Assembly: GCA_003254905.1 (NCBI GenBank)
Contig: QANU01105209.1
Span: forward strand, 1,322,788 to 1,386,787
Direction: 5' to 3'
Length of the DNA stretch: 64,000 nucleotides
From: Nissolia schottii
Lineage: Eukaryota; Streptophyta; Magnoliopsida; Fabales; Fabaceae
The notes beneath the pieces were generated by a model, which saw only the letters and a program-made list of their open reading frames with translations, was not told the DNA's origin and searched no databases. The stretch's first letter is position 1. Each line of letters begins with the position of its first letter. Both the position numbers and the translations under genes were made by a program. This document shows positions 45,276 to 57,690 of the stretch, piece by piece.

Positions 45276-47379
45276 AAACATGTATTAAAACCGTTAAATT
45301 TTAATGAAGTAATTGAGTGAAAGAAATTTTTCATGTTCCATGTTGAATATGAATTTTGGTCATTGTAAAAGAAGAGAAATTAATAAAGAGGGAAAAAATT
45401 AATAGTGGAAATTGTATTTTGGAGTAAATGTTAATTTATTTCTGGAATATAAAAGAAAATTTTTTTTTTGGAAAAAAAATAGTAGGCTCTATCTGATGGG
45501 CATCAACGTAGACAATGTTTTGCAACGGAAATGACTAGGTTACCTGTCCCGAAAAACACCGAAAAAGAAAAGAAGGAAAGAAAGAAAAAGAAGTGTGAGG
45601 GATAAGGATTTCTTATCTGGCTCTTTAATAAAGCAATGTCAAGTTTCATTCACAATCCGATGACGCTAGAAAGGTACATCTGGTGAAGTAGCAGTAGATA
45701 TACAGTTAAATTAACTCAAGTGGTTATTGTTAGGTATCAAATATTGATGCTACTACTAATGAAGATAAGATATTTCAGATATTGATATGATCAATAGATG
45801 TGTAATATATAATAAGCAGAAATGATAGAGAAGCTTATGTAATCAGGAGATTAATTCTGATTCGATCAACAGAATCCAAATCCAAAGTCTATCACCAGTC
45901 CCCAGAACTTGTGGGATTTTTCATTAATTGATCCTGTATTCTAAATTTACAAAAGAAACTTCTTCAAGCTCTCAATTGATGATGTTCAGGCCTTGAACAT
46001 TCAATCCTCACCAACTAATTAAGAACGGCACTTTTTTATTGTGTTGTCTCTCACATGTAACTCTTACAGCATTTCTTCCATTTCTAGCTTCACTCACTAG
46101 AAACTAAGTAAAATATAAGAGTAAAAAAATAAAAGATAAAATTCACACAATAATTGGTTGTTGATTGTGAGGCTTCCTTCTTCTTATTTATCATCTATAT
46201 AACGGAGCACATGTGCTTCTTCACAATATTTCATTTTTGACAGTTAGGAGAAAAAGATATTAGACGCTATTCAACGCAGTTAATTAGATGCATATGTTAT
46301 AGTCTATCTGCATGTGATCTCTTGTGCCTTGAAAATTTTGGTACAAGGCATGCGTTTTCGCCATTTTACTTCTTTTAGGATAATGGGGATCTTCTTTTTC
46401 AGCTCCAATTTTTTTGTATGTTGATATAAATTATTAGTATTTCAAATTTATTAAACTTCAGCTCATTTGAATTAAAACCAATTACTTTATTTAAAAAATT
46501 AAGTGTCAAATTATATCAATTAAATACACGGCAAAGAATTTATTTTTTATTATCAACTGAACAGAATGTAATAAAATTTAACTTTTATTAAGCATTTTCA
46601 CATAGGAATTCCACCAACCCCTCCCGATATAATGTTTTACTACGTTATTATGAGAAAGTTCTATCTGTGTATGCTAATTTTATTTATTTTCTTGCCGGAT
46701 TTACGGGTTTAGCTTAGTGTATATATCCCAAAAGAAAAAAAGGTGATGGACACGGTTAAGCAAGTAGGGAATCGATCGAGTACTGTGCTGCTGATCTAGA
46801 TCATAGTCATTTTAGCACCATAAGGGGCAAGAGACATGCATAAAGCCAAAAAAGTAAGTATTATATGTAAACACTATCCATAATAATTAATCCAGTTGTA
46901 GTGCCACCAAGCGCTTTGCGTTTAATAGAGAGAGTGATTTGAAACGCCGAAGATCATTGTCGGGTTCAAATCTTAAAGAAACAGCGTACTAATCATCAAT
47001 GATGAATGACCCTCTCCTTAATTTTTGTTGTTCCATAATTAATGACGCTATCGTAATACGCGTTTTGATGCTAGTGAGTGCATGCCACCGAGTACAATAC
47101 AAGCTACTATTATTAGTACTATACTAGAGATAAAAGGGCCCACGCGTTTAGTGTCTCTCTGATTTGAATTTGATGGATCTAATCCTAATATTAACCAAAC
47201 CAATCCGAGACCAAGTGAGAGATTTTTGAAAGGACTATTGGGCCACTCTTTCTTTCAGTTTGGGCCCTATGACATTGTCATCTGCCACATGTTTGAGCTT
47301 GATCCTAAGGTACCCAACTTTTTAGTATAGGATTGGGCTAAGAATTGGAGTACATCCTCTTGTTTTAGTATAGGATCAG
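45276..47379. other. AT-rich intergenic DNA
   Basis: No gene is recognised. Short unrelated open frames only. Confidence 0.5.
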
Positions 47380-47683
47380 GCTATTTCTGGAATATTTACA
47401 TTTATGTGGAGTTGAGGAGAAAAAATCCCAAAATATGGGTTGAAAAGAAAAATTACCATAATATGGGCCAAAATGAATTTTTTTTAAAGTCTGAAATCGC
47501 CACCCCTTATGGCGATTTCAGACATTTAATTTTTTTTTTTTACTTTTTCGATTTTCTGAATTTGCCCTAAACAATGACGATTTCAGAATTTTGGCCCATA
47601 TTTTGGTAATTTTTCTTTTCAATCCATATTTTGGGATTTTTTCTCCTCCAAAACCATATAAATGTTAAAACCCCGCTATTTCT
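47380..47683. mobile_element. MULE-type MITE, 286 bp, with 9-bp target duplication
   Basis: The element 47389-47674 is flanked by perfect GCTATTTCT copies at 47380-47388 and 47675-47683. The ends read GGAATATTTACATTTATGTGG-like and, on the minus strand, GGGGTTTTAACATTTATATGG-like sequence (21 bases each, about 16 matching). The arms then pair almost perfectly (GGAGAAAAAATCCC, AAAAGAAAAATTACCA, ATGGGCCAAAAT). The centre carries CTGAAATCGCCA and its inverse. Non-coding. Confidence 0.85.
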
Positions 47684-47895
47684 AAGGTAGAAAAAGTTAC
47701 AAATGTCATGGCAAAAAACAATCCTTTCCTGTTTTATTTTTTATTTTATTTTATTTTTTGATTCAAATATTAGTGTATCGTTTTTAAAATCAACTTACTC
47801 ATGCGTTACCCCATCCTTCCCACTCGATCAATCCCTTGAAGTATGTTTCTAAAATACATTTCATCAAATATTTGTGAAATTTGGCTAAATTGAAT

Positions 47896-48417
47896 AACTA
47901 TTGTTATGGACTAAATCGGTCATAACTTAGACTCTTGATAACTGAAATATGTTAGCATACACAAGCTAATATGTCAATTTATCTCTTATCACATCTTAGG
48001 TCAACCAATCGAGTTCACTTTATCTCAGATTTTTCGGCTGAAGAACAGTAACTGTTACACAGTAATAATGGCTATGAATAGCGGTCAACACATTTATGAA
48101 CGACAATTTCATGTTTTAGAGAGCATTGTTGAAGGTTTTAAAACGACCCATTTAAGCCTCATTAGAAGCCGTTACATAGGTGTTAAAGGCTATTCAATGT
48201 CTATAAACGACCATCATGATGGTAAGACTATATAAGAGAAGGCATTGTTCATGGTCAGGTACATGTTCAATACAATCTAAAAATATATATAAGAAACATA
48301 TTTACTTGGGCCGCTTGAGTAAACTTTACTACTGAAGCGGAGTTCATCTCTCCAAGTTCTTGAGCCACACTGAAGGTCTGAGTTGCAAAACTATCTCGGA
48401 TACTTCTGTAATAACTA
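47896..48417 (+). mobile_element. Probable solo LTR with short target duplication
   Basis: The 512-bp segment 47901-48412 starts TTGTTATGGACTAAATC and ends ACTTCTGTAAT. AACTA (extendable to ATAACTA) flanks it at 47896-47900 and 48413-48417. GACTATATAAGAG near 48226 looks like the LTR TATA box. No internal retrotransposon domains lie on either side, so a solo LTR left by recombination is the simplest reading. The start resembles the LTR-like fragment at 44775. Confidence 0.6.
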
Positions 48418-50028
48418 GTATATTATATATTATTTAGGTAATTTGATACATCCATATATCTTCATCTAGTTTATTAGATCACAATGTGTGGGGTGCACTT
48501 TAACTTACAGGGTACACTGTAGCATCCTCATATAGATGCACAATTATTTTTTTCCTTTCATGTACACAACTTTATTATGATCAGATTTTATATTTTGTAT
48601 ATTTAGCATATGGATATATGTGAGAGAAATGTATATAAAAAATATGTGTACGAAATTTTTTCTCTTTTTTCCCCGCTTTCTTCTTTCTTAAAGGATGAAA
48701 ATCAAAATTAGATGATCTTGTGGGAGCACAAGATATTATTTTGGGACAAAGGAAGTTGGTGGGGAAGTTATAGGAAGAGTTCTGAATTGGCAGAAGCTTG
48801 GCTGAAACAAAAGGATCATTAATGAGATAAATGTTACGTGTTCTTGTATCATTAATTAGAAGATTTAAATGAGATGCTAATAATAAATAAAACATGAAAA
48901 AGCACAAACTAGTGAATCTAGATATGCGTAAAAATAAAATGTGAGGCCGTGAGGGATCAAGGGGGATTGCAATTCATGCAACTGAAGATGAATAGGATGG
49001 TTGTTTTACTCCTTTTTGAGTCTTTGATTATCTTTCATCTCTTCAGAACCCACGTAAAGCATATCACTAGCTTTTTAGAAGAGAAATTGTAAGGCTTAAA
49101 TATTTATTTTCTTATTAGTTCGATTACCTAACAAGTTGGCTCAGAATCATCGTTCCCCTCTGCAATTTTCTTCTCTTTATGTAGTATAATTCACAATTCA
49201 ATAACTAAAGAGAGCCACTATCAGTAGTAGCATTATCTTTACAATGTGGGGGCATTAACTATTTATGGTTTTAATTTAAAAGCGAAGCCAGTCGTACCCA
49301 GATCGATGATCCGTACACACCTAAGTACATCACGTTCTCTGACAAGCTGTGCATGCACTCTGGGCCCTTTTCTTTATTTACTTTTATATTGGCACTAGTT
49401 AACGTGAATAATACGATTTTATAATAGGAAAAACAAAATCTTGAGTTAGGTAGGACGTAGGAGTAACGATCTTAACGTTAGAAGATATAGTGAATAGTTA
49501 ATTTGATACAATAAAATTACAAAAAATAAAAAATAAAAAAACAAAACATGAAAGCACTGTAGATGATACCGTCCTCTTATGTAAGTTAGTGCAAGCATAA
49601 ATCTTAATTTGACATTAATTATTGCACATAATTTGTCTACAAGCAAGGAGTGGCCGGAGGGGGTGGCAAAGTGACAATATAGAAATTAACGGCCCAAATT
49701 GATTTGATCGACATTAACTAACTTCTCTCACAGGAAGCTCTGTGAGGAAAATCTCAAACGCTTTACAGAAATTTCACCCCAAGAAATGCTCATGGGGACA
49801 AAAGTTAGATAGAGTCACATGATAATTAACAAGAACAGCCAAAATGTGGGTGTTCAAAACAGAAGCAAAGAAAAAATGGGACCGAACCAAAAGAGTGAAG
49901 AGAGATGTTAGAAGAAAAAAAGAGAAGCAAATTAAAGTTGCAGCTTCATCTTGGAGGGTCATCAGCATCATCATCTTCAAGCCAGAACCATGATTATTCC
50001 TTGGTGTTTCATCCATCCATCCATTCAT
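48418..50028. other. Intergenic, downstream of the minus-strand SAUR
   Basis: AT-rich with no gene recognised. The last 300 bases would hold the SAUR 3' UTR. Confidence 0.5.
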
Positions 50029-50355
50029 TCACCTGAGTAGCATTGAAGTTAGGGATCTAAAAACAACTTCTTCGCAGGGAATAGTGAGGCCCATGTCGTG
50101 GTCGAAGCCGAATTCTTCTTCAGCCTGGCGGAGGAGGGATTGGAACTCCGGGTGAGCCAAGAAGGAGATGGGGACAATGTACCTACCTCTGTTCTCGCCA
50201 ACGTAAACGGCGAAGTGGCCCTTGGGGACATCAAGAGGGAGACCGTCTTCGTGATCGTAGCCGCCATTTTTCTTTCCTAAGCTGGAGCACCTCTTGAGGA
50301 TTTGCTTCAGCACTGCTCTCTGGGATAGCTTACTGCTTGCCTTTCTGATTGCCAT
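50029..50355 (-). CDS. SAUR family protein, SAUR50-like
   Basis: This intronless 108-residue protein has a full SAUR domain: a basic N terminus ([17 protein letters not shown]), then [50 protein letters not shown] and the end [10 protein letters not shown]. This is the ~105-residue class that in other plants promotes cell expansion by blocking PP2C.D phosphatases. The minus-strand leader is extraordinary: a run of 20 A plus GAAAA sits directly before the ATG, and CATAAATA at about 50410-50417 places the cap site only about 30 bases upstream, so the leader would be mostly poly(A). Confidence 0.95.
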   Translation of the reverse strand: MAIRKASSKLSQRAVLKQILKRCSSLGKKNGGYDHEDGLPLDVPKGHFAVYVGENRGRYIVPISFLAHPEFQSLLRQAEEEFGFDHDMGLTIPCEEVVFRSLTSMLLR

Positions 50356-50360
50356 TTTTC

Positions 50361-50380
50361 TTTTTTTTTTTTTTTTTTTT
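50361..50380. repeat. A20 tract in the SAUR leader
   Basis: Twenty T on the plus strand, reading as A20 on the minus strand, from 6 to 25 bases before the SAUR start codon. Confidence 0.9.
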
Positions 50381-50409
50381 GGATGATGGGAAGGGGAGAG
50401 CTTGGGGGT

Positions 50410-50417
50410 ATTTATGA
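50410..50417 (-). promoter_or_regulatory. TATA box of the 50-kb SAUR
   Basis: CATAAATA on the minus strand, about 55 bases upstream of the start codon. Confidence 0.6.
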
Positions 50418-53400
50418 AGAAGCATCATAGAGAGCAGAGAGAGAAGAGGGTATTGATCAGATCATGTGGAGGTGTTTGTGTGTGGGGGAAGAGAGCCCAC
50501 GGGAGTGAGTGTATTTGTGGAAGGACATGGTGGGCACCAGACCCCAACTGGCTTCACCCCTTCTCTGTTGCTCCTCCCAATGGCAATATGGTCCCATCCC
50601 CCTCTCACTATTCTATAACACCTCAATTCTTTTGTTACACTCTTAAAAGAAAAGTTAATAAGACCCCATAAAAATATTAATTTTAAAGATTATAAGATTT
50701 CTCTTAAACCATTATAACCTTTTACCATGATTCCTCTTACCCCTTTGTACTTCCTCAAAAATAATGTCAATGTGATGTCTGGTTATTTCTTCTTTTTTTT
50801 CTAATGTATTTTAAATGTGGCATCTATTTTTTTCGTAATACAATACAAATGTCGGACAATTTGTTTTGAAAAAATGTAATTTATCTCAATTTTCAACATC
50901 TTTAGAGAGGCACTCAAATATGCCTCTTAAACCTTATTAAAGAAGGTGTTTCAACTGTTTTATACTAATACTTAAGGGTAATTCGATGTATTTCTTAAAA
51001 AAAGAAATTCATAATGAGTGAGACAATTATCAATAAAATTCCTATTTAATGAGTACTCTTTTCTTATTGAAGGTTTTGGCTACCTGATTCTTTTTTTAAA
51101 GAAATATTAACCAGGCTTGCATTGTTTAGCCATGATGGGTTAGTCGGGATGGGTTATATTTTGCTAGTATACTGATTGGCTTGTCGCCTTCTCTCTGAAA
51201 GAAAATTCCTAATTACCTAACAAAACAAACATTCCTCTTTATCCTTAGTATCATTACCATTATCATTTGAGGGCTAAGCTGGAAAAGGAGAATCTACATG
51301 TCTTACTCCTAATGATGCAAGTATCTATTGATTATTGTTTCAGCACCACCTTTATTTTCTGTTTACTTTCCTGAAAAAAATGGCTTATTTTTTGGGAAAT
51401 TGTTATCAGGTTTGAAGGGCATGCCTTGTTCATAAACACATTTCTTTTCCTCCCAAGGAAAGAATCCTCGTTCTGTTTTTCCTTTCCTTTGGGCTGAAAT
51501 GTCGTAAAACCTAGTATTAGTATTCTTTCAGTTCTAGTTGTTCAAATCCTCTTTACCGTGTACTTGTTCTCAGAACACAAGAATATTTCCCATTTTTTGA
51601 CACCGCTCCTGGCTTAAATATCTCTGTACTGTTTGCCGTATAGACAATTTGCATAAAGATGTACAATTTTTACATTATCCTTCATGCATGCTCGCTTGTA
51701 TAAACAAACTGACAGTTTTGTCTTTTCGTTGATTTTCTTGGGTTCACACGGATCTACCTTACATTTGTACTCTTAAGCCCACCGATTTTTATTTTGTCAA
51801 CAAGGTGACAAAGTTTATTTGTGCGCATCTGACCCCACCAACACATATAAAAATCAAGTCTCGCACTTAATTATGTATATTCAAACAGAAACTTGTCCAT
51901 TACTCACCGCTAATCACTCTCTTTTCAATTCCCCACCTGAATTCACGGACCTACAAGTACACATCGGTACAACCTGGTGATGGTTTGGCTTTTCTGATTG
52001 TTGGGGCTTGTGATACTGTGTGAACTGATGAATGACACATGAAACAGACATTAGACTCTATCTGATAAGACCAACTTTGCAGAAATCCATGTGTGTCTGT
52101 TAATTTCTTCTCCTTTCCCGGTTTTGCCCTCACCATCACTACTCTTATCTCCAAATACAACACCCTCCCCTTTAGCAAATTAATTATTGAAGCAATCAAA
52201 CAATTAATTATACTAATAGGCTCACCTAAGTGTTTCTCTTATCTGTAAAAGAGTTTTACATGATAAGTGGTAGTTGATGTAAAATTATATCAGCTAAATA
52301 AATTTTGTTATTTATACACTTTAAAAAGAATCCTCTAACAATTATTCAATAAAAAATAAACATTATTATTAGACATTTTTGCTTGCTCATAAATGTGAGT
52401 TTAATATTACTAAAAAAAAATAAAATTATCACCAAATATTTTTGTGTGGAATATGTTCGGTTGAATAACTTATAAATAGCATTTGTTTTGATAATATAAT
52501 GCTGACACTGTTCTTTTTATGTGCAAAAGTAATCCACGTCCAACTTAGCTTGCTTTCGTACCAATTGTGTGTACACTGTACTATGTACTGTGGAAATATC
52601 TACATATTCAAATTGGTTCATGTGTCCAATAAATTTAAAGTTGTTGCTAATATTTTGCTCCACTAGAAAGAAAATTATGGAATGCGCGTCCGTATCTATA
52701 TTATGATTATTTAAATGCGGATTGATTTAATATTAAGAGAGCAAAGCATCAGCAAGCAAGCAAGCTAAGCTGTCGAGGAAGTTTTGAATATATGAAGCTG
52801 GTCAGGTCATACTCAACGTGGTTGGTTGGTTGGCTGGTTCTTTTCCTGGAAGACATTTATATTAATTGTTGTAGTGGAAAACAGAAATAGGGGATAGGCT
52901 CAAGGTATAAACAAAATTGGTAAATAAAAGCTTATTCATGCCTTGTCAATTTCTCAACCTACATATCACTACTTCAGTGTTTGCTACTACAAATAAGTGT
53001 CTCAGAAATGCAGGGGTTCTCCCATGTGGCCCTGCCTAAGCCACCACCACTAGATTGAAGAACTACAATCAGACACAGATCTACATCCAATGCATACCAC
53101 TATAATGGTCTCTAGCTCCATTTAATTTCACTTTGCTTCAATATTCCAACCTCTCCCTACCAAGGCTGATAAAGTGATCTACGAAAACAAGATTAAGAGA
53201 CTCGTCTACGGCATTGTCCGAAATCCCTGTGATCTGTCCTTCAGTGTGTTCTTATATATTCTCAATGCCAAAGACTATATGGATAATGTTTAATTAGGAT
53301 AATAAAATAAAATAAAATGTGTAATAAAATGTTATAATGTTATATATGGATTCTAAACACCATAAAATGTTATACTTGTTTGATATCCATATATACATGG

Positions 53401-55364
53401 GTGGTAATTTTTAAGACTCCACATTGACGATGTTTATGTAAAATGCATAAATTTGTACGATGCTTATAATTAAGTCATCAATTTAAAAAGCATGGAATTA
53501 AAATTGTAGTATATATTTTTTTTATTAACAGTATGTATGTTTACCCCTAGTGTGACTTGATTATCAAGTTATTGGGGCAGGGATTGGGACTTAAACACAC
53601 TACAAAATAACAAGAAATTGATCAATTTTTCGCACTTTACCTTTATATTTTGTATTTGGACTACATTTCATGACATTGTTATATTTGAACTTTGTTGCAT
53701 AAAATCCATATGTAATAAAATGACCTTTATATATATATATATATATGATCAGCTTGTCTTACACGTAGTTGTTCACATACTATTTTGCTACTATATATGG
53801 GAAACCAGTCAAGTGGATGTCAACTTCATTGGAGAGACTCTTCATGTTCTGTGAATGAAATTAATTGTAGAAAGAAATTGGATTTAAAAAGGGTGAGAGA
53901 CTGGAAAGCCCCACCAATTTCACCGAAATGCTGTGCCAAGGAAATGGAGCAGCTCAACAAAGGGATATTCTTTCGAAAAAGATATTTAGACACTAAAAAA
54001 TATTCCACCAACAATCACATTCATAAAAATATTATATCTATTATGTTCAATTCTTTTTTCTTTAACGGGTGAATCTCGTGCCTTTGTGAATGTAATTATT
54101 AATTATAATACTTTTAAGATATTCAAATAACATAACTCATATTCTTTTGTGTTTGACGGTGACTTTACCTTTCATTTTCAATTGGCACATGAAAGCCACG
54201 TTATTCTTCAGTCTTTGCCCCCAAAATCCTCTCGTCAAGACAGACTTATTAGTGAGATATATGGAGGGCCTTGTGGATCGCTCCAATGAATTCCAACCAC
54301 TTGAAAACGCCTAAACTTTAACTCATTCATCATCATCTCCCAGCCAAGCCAACTTCCTCCTAAATTTGTACCCTTCCGCTGGAACCACACATCTCTATTG
54401 ATCTTGTTAGTGCTCTATAAACTTGTAAATTATTCGTTGCCCCGAATTGACCTTTGTCTCTTCATGTACCTAAAAGAATTCCGTTCGTAGTCCTATAAGG
54501 ACTTAAAGTTAGACAAATTTACAACTATATGATATGATGTGGAATGTGACCAATGCTCATTACGGATGGTGTTGTGCACGATATAGCCTATCCTATTTCA
54601 AGTTTCATCGATTTGTCTTATTTGTTAAACATAATCAATTACTTTTTTTTTGGGGAAATTTAGACTTTACGTTAGGTAAAAATCAATTTACCCTGATATA
54701 TATTATTAGTATTTTTATTTTGAATATATACTAAAATATAATGTGATGTAATTGGTTCATTGAGTTGAGTTAATTATTTTTTCAATTTTAACTTTTATGC
54801 TGGTAAATAAATGTCTAACGCCTGTTAGTTTGTTTAGTGATTAATTAACCTATTTAATAGACTTATTAAGGTTGTTTCTTAGCCTTTCGTAACGTGTTCT
54901 GCTTAAAAGTTAATTACTACGGACAGAACCTGTAAATGAAATATAAACAATGTTAGAAACATATTTTAGATGGAGCAATGGAATTGCCCCCATAAAAAAA
55001 GATATTTGGGCTATTATACAACGTACTCGGTTGCTTTGTGGCTGGGTTCATACTTCATAGAAAATTTCACGACAAAAAAAATTGTAGATAACCGATAACT
55101 TTGTTTGGGTTTTTTGGGCTTCAACACTAATGTATCAATAGAGGATAGGAAAACAGAGAGAGGCTGATCTTGTTCCAATTTGGAAAAACATGCTACATCG
55201 CTCTTTGGTACTGAAAATGTTTTCAAACATCTAATCAGATGTCTCACACTCTTTAATCCCAAGCTAGTTGAGCATTCCCTTCATCTTTGTAATTGTAGGC
55301 ATCTAGTGGAGACCTATGAGCAACATTTTAAAAGAAGCATGGCAACAAAGCATTTCCAACTCAT
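50418..55364. other. Large gene-free interval
   Basis: About 5 kb of AT-rich DNA between the SAUR promoter and the PPR gene. Open frames at 51951-52199, 53618-54072 and 54534-54734 show no domain. I could not delimit any transposon here. Confidence 0.5.
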
Positions 55365-56867
55365 TCAACTTGTCACCTGAACCCAACTGCAGCCAACCTC
55401 TTTTCTTAGCCCTTTTGCTTGAATGAAGACCCTCAACTCCCTGATCTCATCCCACATACCACACCGGGCATACAGGTTTGACAGCATAATGCAGATCCCA
55501 ACATTTTGAGGATCTAACTCAAGAGCTCGCTGAGCTGCCAATCTCCCCAACTCTATGTTCCCACCGTCCACACAAGCACTCAGTAAGGCCCCCCACATGG
55601 AGATGATACAATTTCCCATTACCTTATTATCGTGTATCTCATTTAGCAGTTCCCATGCCTTATGCAATTCGCCAGCCCTACAAAGCAAATCAACCAGGCA
55701 GCTATAATGCTCAAGACCAGGCTCTAGCATGAAATCATTAGCCATTGATTCAAAATACTTGACACCATCTTGCACTTGGCCGGTGCGGCCGCAAGCTGAG
55801 ATCACCGTCAGAAAAGCTATCCCATCTGGTCTGATTCCTTCCACCAACATTTCATTGTACAGGACAATGACTTCCTCGTAATGCCCATTTCTGCCATACA
55901 CACCAAGCATTGAAGTCCATAACACAACATCTCTGCTTATCCTTTCTTTTCTGACCTCAGTTCCACCCAACTTGAACACTTGCAAAGCCTTCTTTACCAG
56001 GCCACATTTGCCATACATCTCAATCAGAGCACTTTGCAGAAACACATCACTCTCTATGTCACGAACCGTGCGAAGCAAATGACTATGCAGTTGCCTACCC
56101 ATTTCAACTGCAGACAGTCCAGTGCATGCGCGTAAAGCTGCTGAAAGAGTAAAATGATCATACTCCAAATTCAATGAGGGCATCTTCCTAACTAGCTCAA
56201 GTTCCTCAGTCCACAAGCCTGCCTCGCCATAACCTGACAAAAGAGCATTGGCACAGACGGTGTTCTTCTCAGGAATTTCATCAAACACAAGGGCTGCATC
56301 TTTTACACTGGACAGTTTTGAGTACAGATCGATCAGAGCACTGCCCACAAAAACACTAGAAGACCATCCCGATTTTCCGACGTGGGCGTGTATCTGTCTG
56401 GCAAAAATAACATCTTTTACTTTAGACGAAGCAGTCAAGGTGCTACACAAAGCGTAGGTATTAAGGGGAACCCCATTGGTGTGCATGAAGGAGAAGGTGG
56501 CAAGAGCGAGGAAAGGGAAGCCTTTGTGACAGAAATCAGAGATGATGACATTGAAGTGTATTGGGTTGGTGGAGTTCATGCATTTGAAGGAATTGTTCAG
56601 TGTTCGGAGCTTGCTGTTAGGAAGGCATGCGGCGTATGTGGCCATGAGTTGGGTGTGAAGACCTGGGGAGTTGAAGAGCGTGCCTGTTCTGAGCAGGTAG
56701 CCATGCAGTTTCTTGATGGCTGACAGATTATTTGTTATATGAGATTTGTACAAGAATTGAATTAGAGAATCAAATGTTAAGTTCGACATGTGGAAAGTAT
56801 AATCACGCACCACATGTGCTAGATAGTGGTGCATCTCCGTTCCTGTCATTAATGTAGTATATATCAA
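55365..56867 (-). CDS. Pentatricopeptide repeat (PPR) protein, PLS class, E-type end
   Basis: PPR proteins bind organelle transcripts base by base; PLS/E types are usually C-to-U editing factors (family knowledge). This intronless protein has 500 residues. Repeats include IHFNVIISDFCHKGFPFLALATF, SSVFVGSALIDLYSK, NTVCANALLSGYGEAGLWTEEL, DVFLQSALIEMYGKCG, DVVLWTSMLGVYGRNGHYEEV, RPDGIAFLTVISACGRTGQV and GLEHYSCLVDLLCRAGEL. The C terminus has the E-motif type WGALLSACVDGGNIELG, NVGICIMLSNLYARCGMW, and stops at KEVGCSWVQV without a DYW domain. Such proteins usually act with a separate DYW partner. The true start may be a later Met (residue 12 or 27). Three TGGGCT motifs lie 97-146 bases upstream. 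Confidence 0.93.
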   Translation of the reverse strand: MIYTTLMTGTEMHHYLAHVVRDYTFHMSNLTFDSLIQFLYKSHITNNLSAIKKLHGYLLRTGTLFNSPGLHTQLMATYAACLPNSKLRTLNNSFKCMNSTNPIHFNVIISDFCHKGFPFLALATFSFMHTNGVPLNTYALCSTLTASSKVKDVIFARQIHAHVGKSGWSSSVFVGSALIDLYSKLSSVKDAALVFDEIPEKNTVCANALLSGYGEAGLWTEELELVRKMPSLNLEYDHFTLSAALRACTGLSAVEMGRQLHSHLLRTVRDIESDVFLQSALIEMYGKCGLVKKALQVFKLGGTEVRKERISRDVVLWTSMLGVYGRNGHYEEVIVLYNEMLVEGIRPDGIAFLTVISACGRTGQVQDGVKYFESMANDFMLEPGLEHYSCLVDLLCRAGELHKAWELLNEIHDNKVMGNCIISMWGALLSACVDGGNIELGRLAAQRALELDPQNVGICIMLSNLYARCGMWDEIRELRVFIQAKGLRKEVGCSWVQVTS

Positions 56868-56963
56868 TGGGAATAGTTGCTGGCGAATAATTGAGAGTCA
56901 GGTTGCATAATAATGGTGGCGAATAGTAAGATAAGATGTCTCCTTCCTCTGCCTATTTGGATA

Positions 56964-57013
56964 AGCCCAATTAAGCAGTAGCCCAGAAGAATAACCATTA
57001 GAATATAAGCCCA
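56964..57013 (-). promoter_or_regulatory. Three site II (TGGGCT) motifs upstream of the PPR gene
   Basis: AGCCCA on plus at 56964-56969, 56980-56985 and 57008-57013 reads TGGGCT on the minus strand, all within 50 bases and in the orientation of the PPR gene. Role inferred by analogy with other organelle-protein genes. Confidence 0.6.
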
Positions 57014-57690
57014 ACATTGGCTGACATAGCAAGATGACCCACATAGGCAGTCCAAACCAAAAACGTGCCTTAAATATTAAAATCTTCCTCGGCCACTACT
57101 ATCATTATCAGTTGGATCAAATGATCCTACGATTTAAATCGTGTTACTATTTCATATTTTACATTTTTATTTTGCTCTTTCGATTTTATGTAAGATCTCG
57201 ATTTCAACAACCTTATTCAATAATATATTTGTCAAGATCAGTAGGCCTTTAATTATATTACCAAAAAAGTGACAAGTGTGTGAAATGAAGTTCTGATGTA
57301 GATGGAGCAATGGCTCAATGTTTATACAAACAGGTTTCTAACTTGGGATGCAAGTGAACTAGTGTAACAAACTAACTGCCGTTAACTAATTTAACTAACT
57401 TGCTAAACGATTAGAATTTAAGTAAGATAAAATGAGTTTGGACTTGTTACTCTATTAAAAACATAGGCTGACAGTTGAGAGCCAAAAGGGAAGATACAAG
57501 AAGTAATTGATAAACCAGTTGCGGTTCATTGATGTTTGTAATGAAATGGAACATTTGATATAGACACAGAAACAGTATCACTTCACTATACAGTGAACCT
57601 TTTGCACGGGTAAACTTGGGCTCAACCACATGCTCAAAGGCAAACAAAAAGAAAAGGAAAATGTCTCTTCGGACAAACATTTTGCCTCAG
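57014..57690. other. Intergenic, PPR upstream and SAUR downstream
   Basis: AT-rich with no gene. The nearest 100 bases would be the SAUR 3' UTR. Confidence 0.5.

Noticed and set aside
46890-46985. Possible tRNA-type B box (GGGTTCAAATC)
   Set aside because: No A box at the right distance, no A-rich tail and no target duplication.
53785-54072. 95-codon open frame with a charged centre
   Set aside because: AT-rich, no homology recalled, no promoter context.
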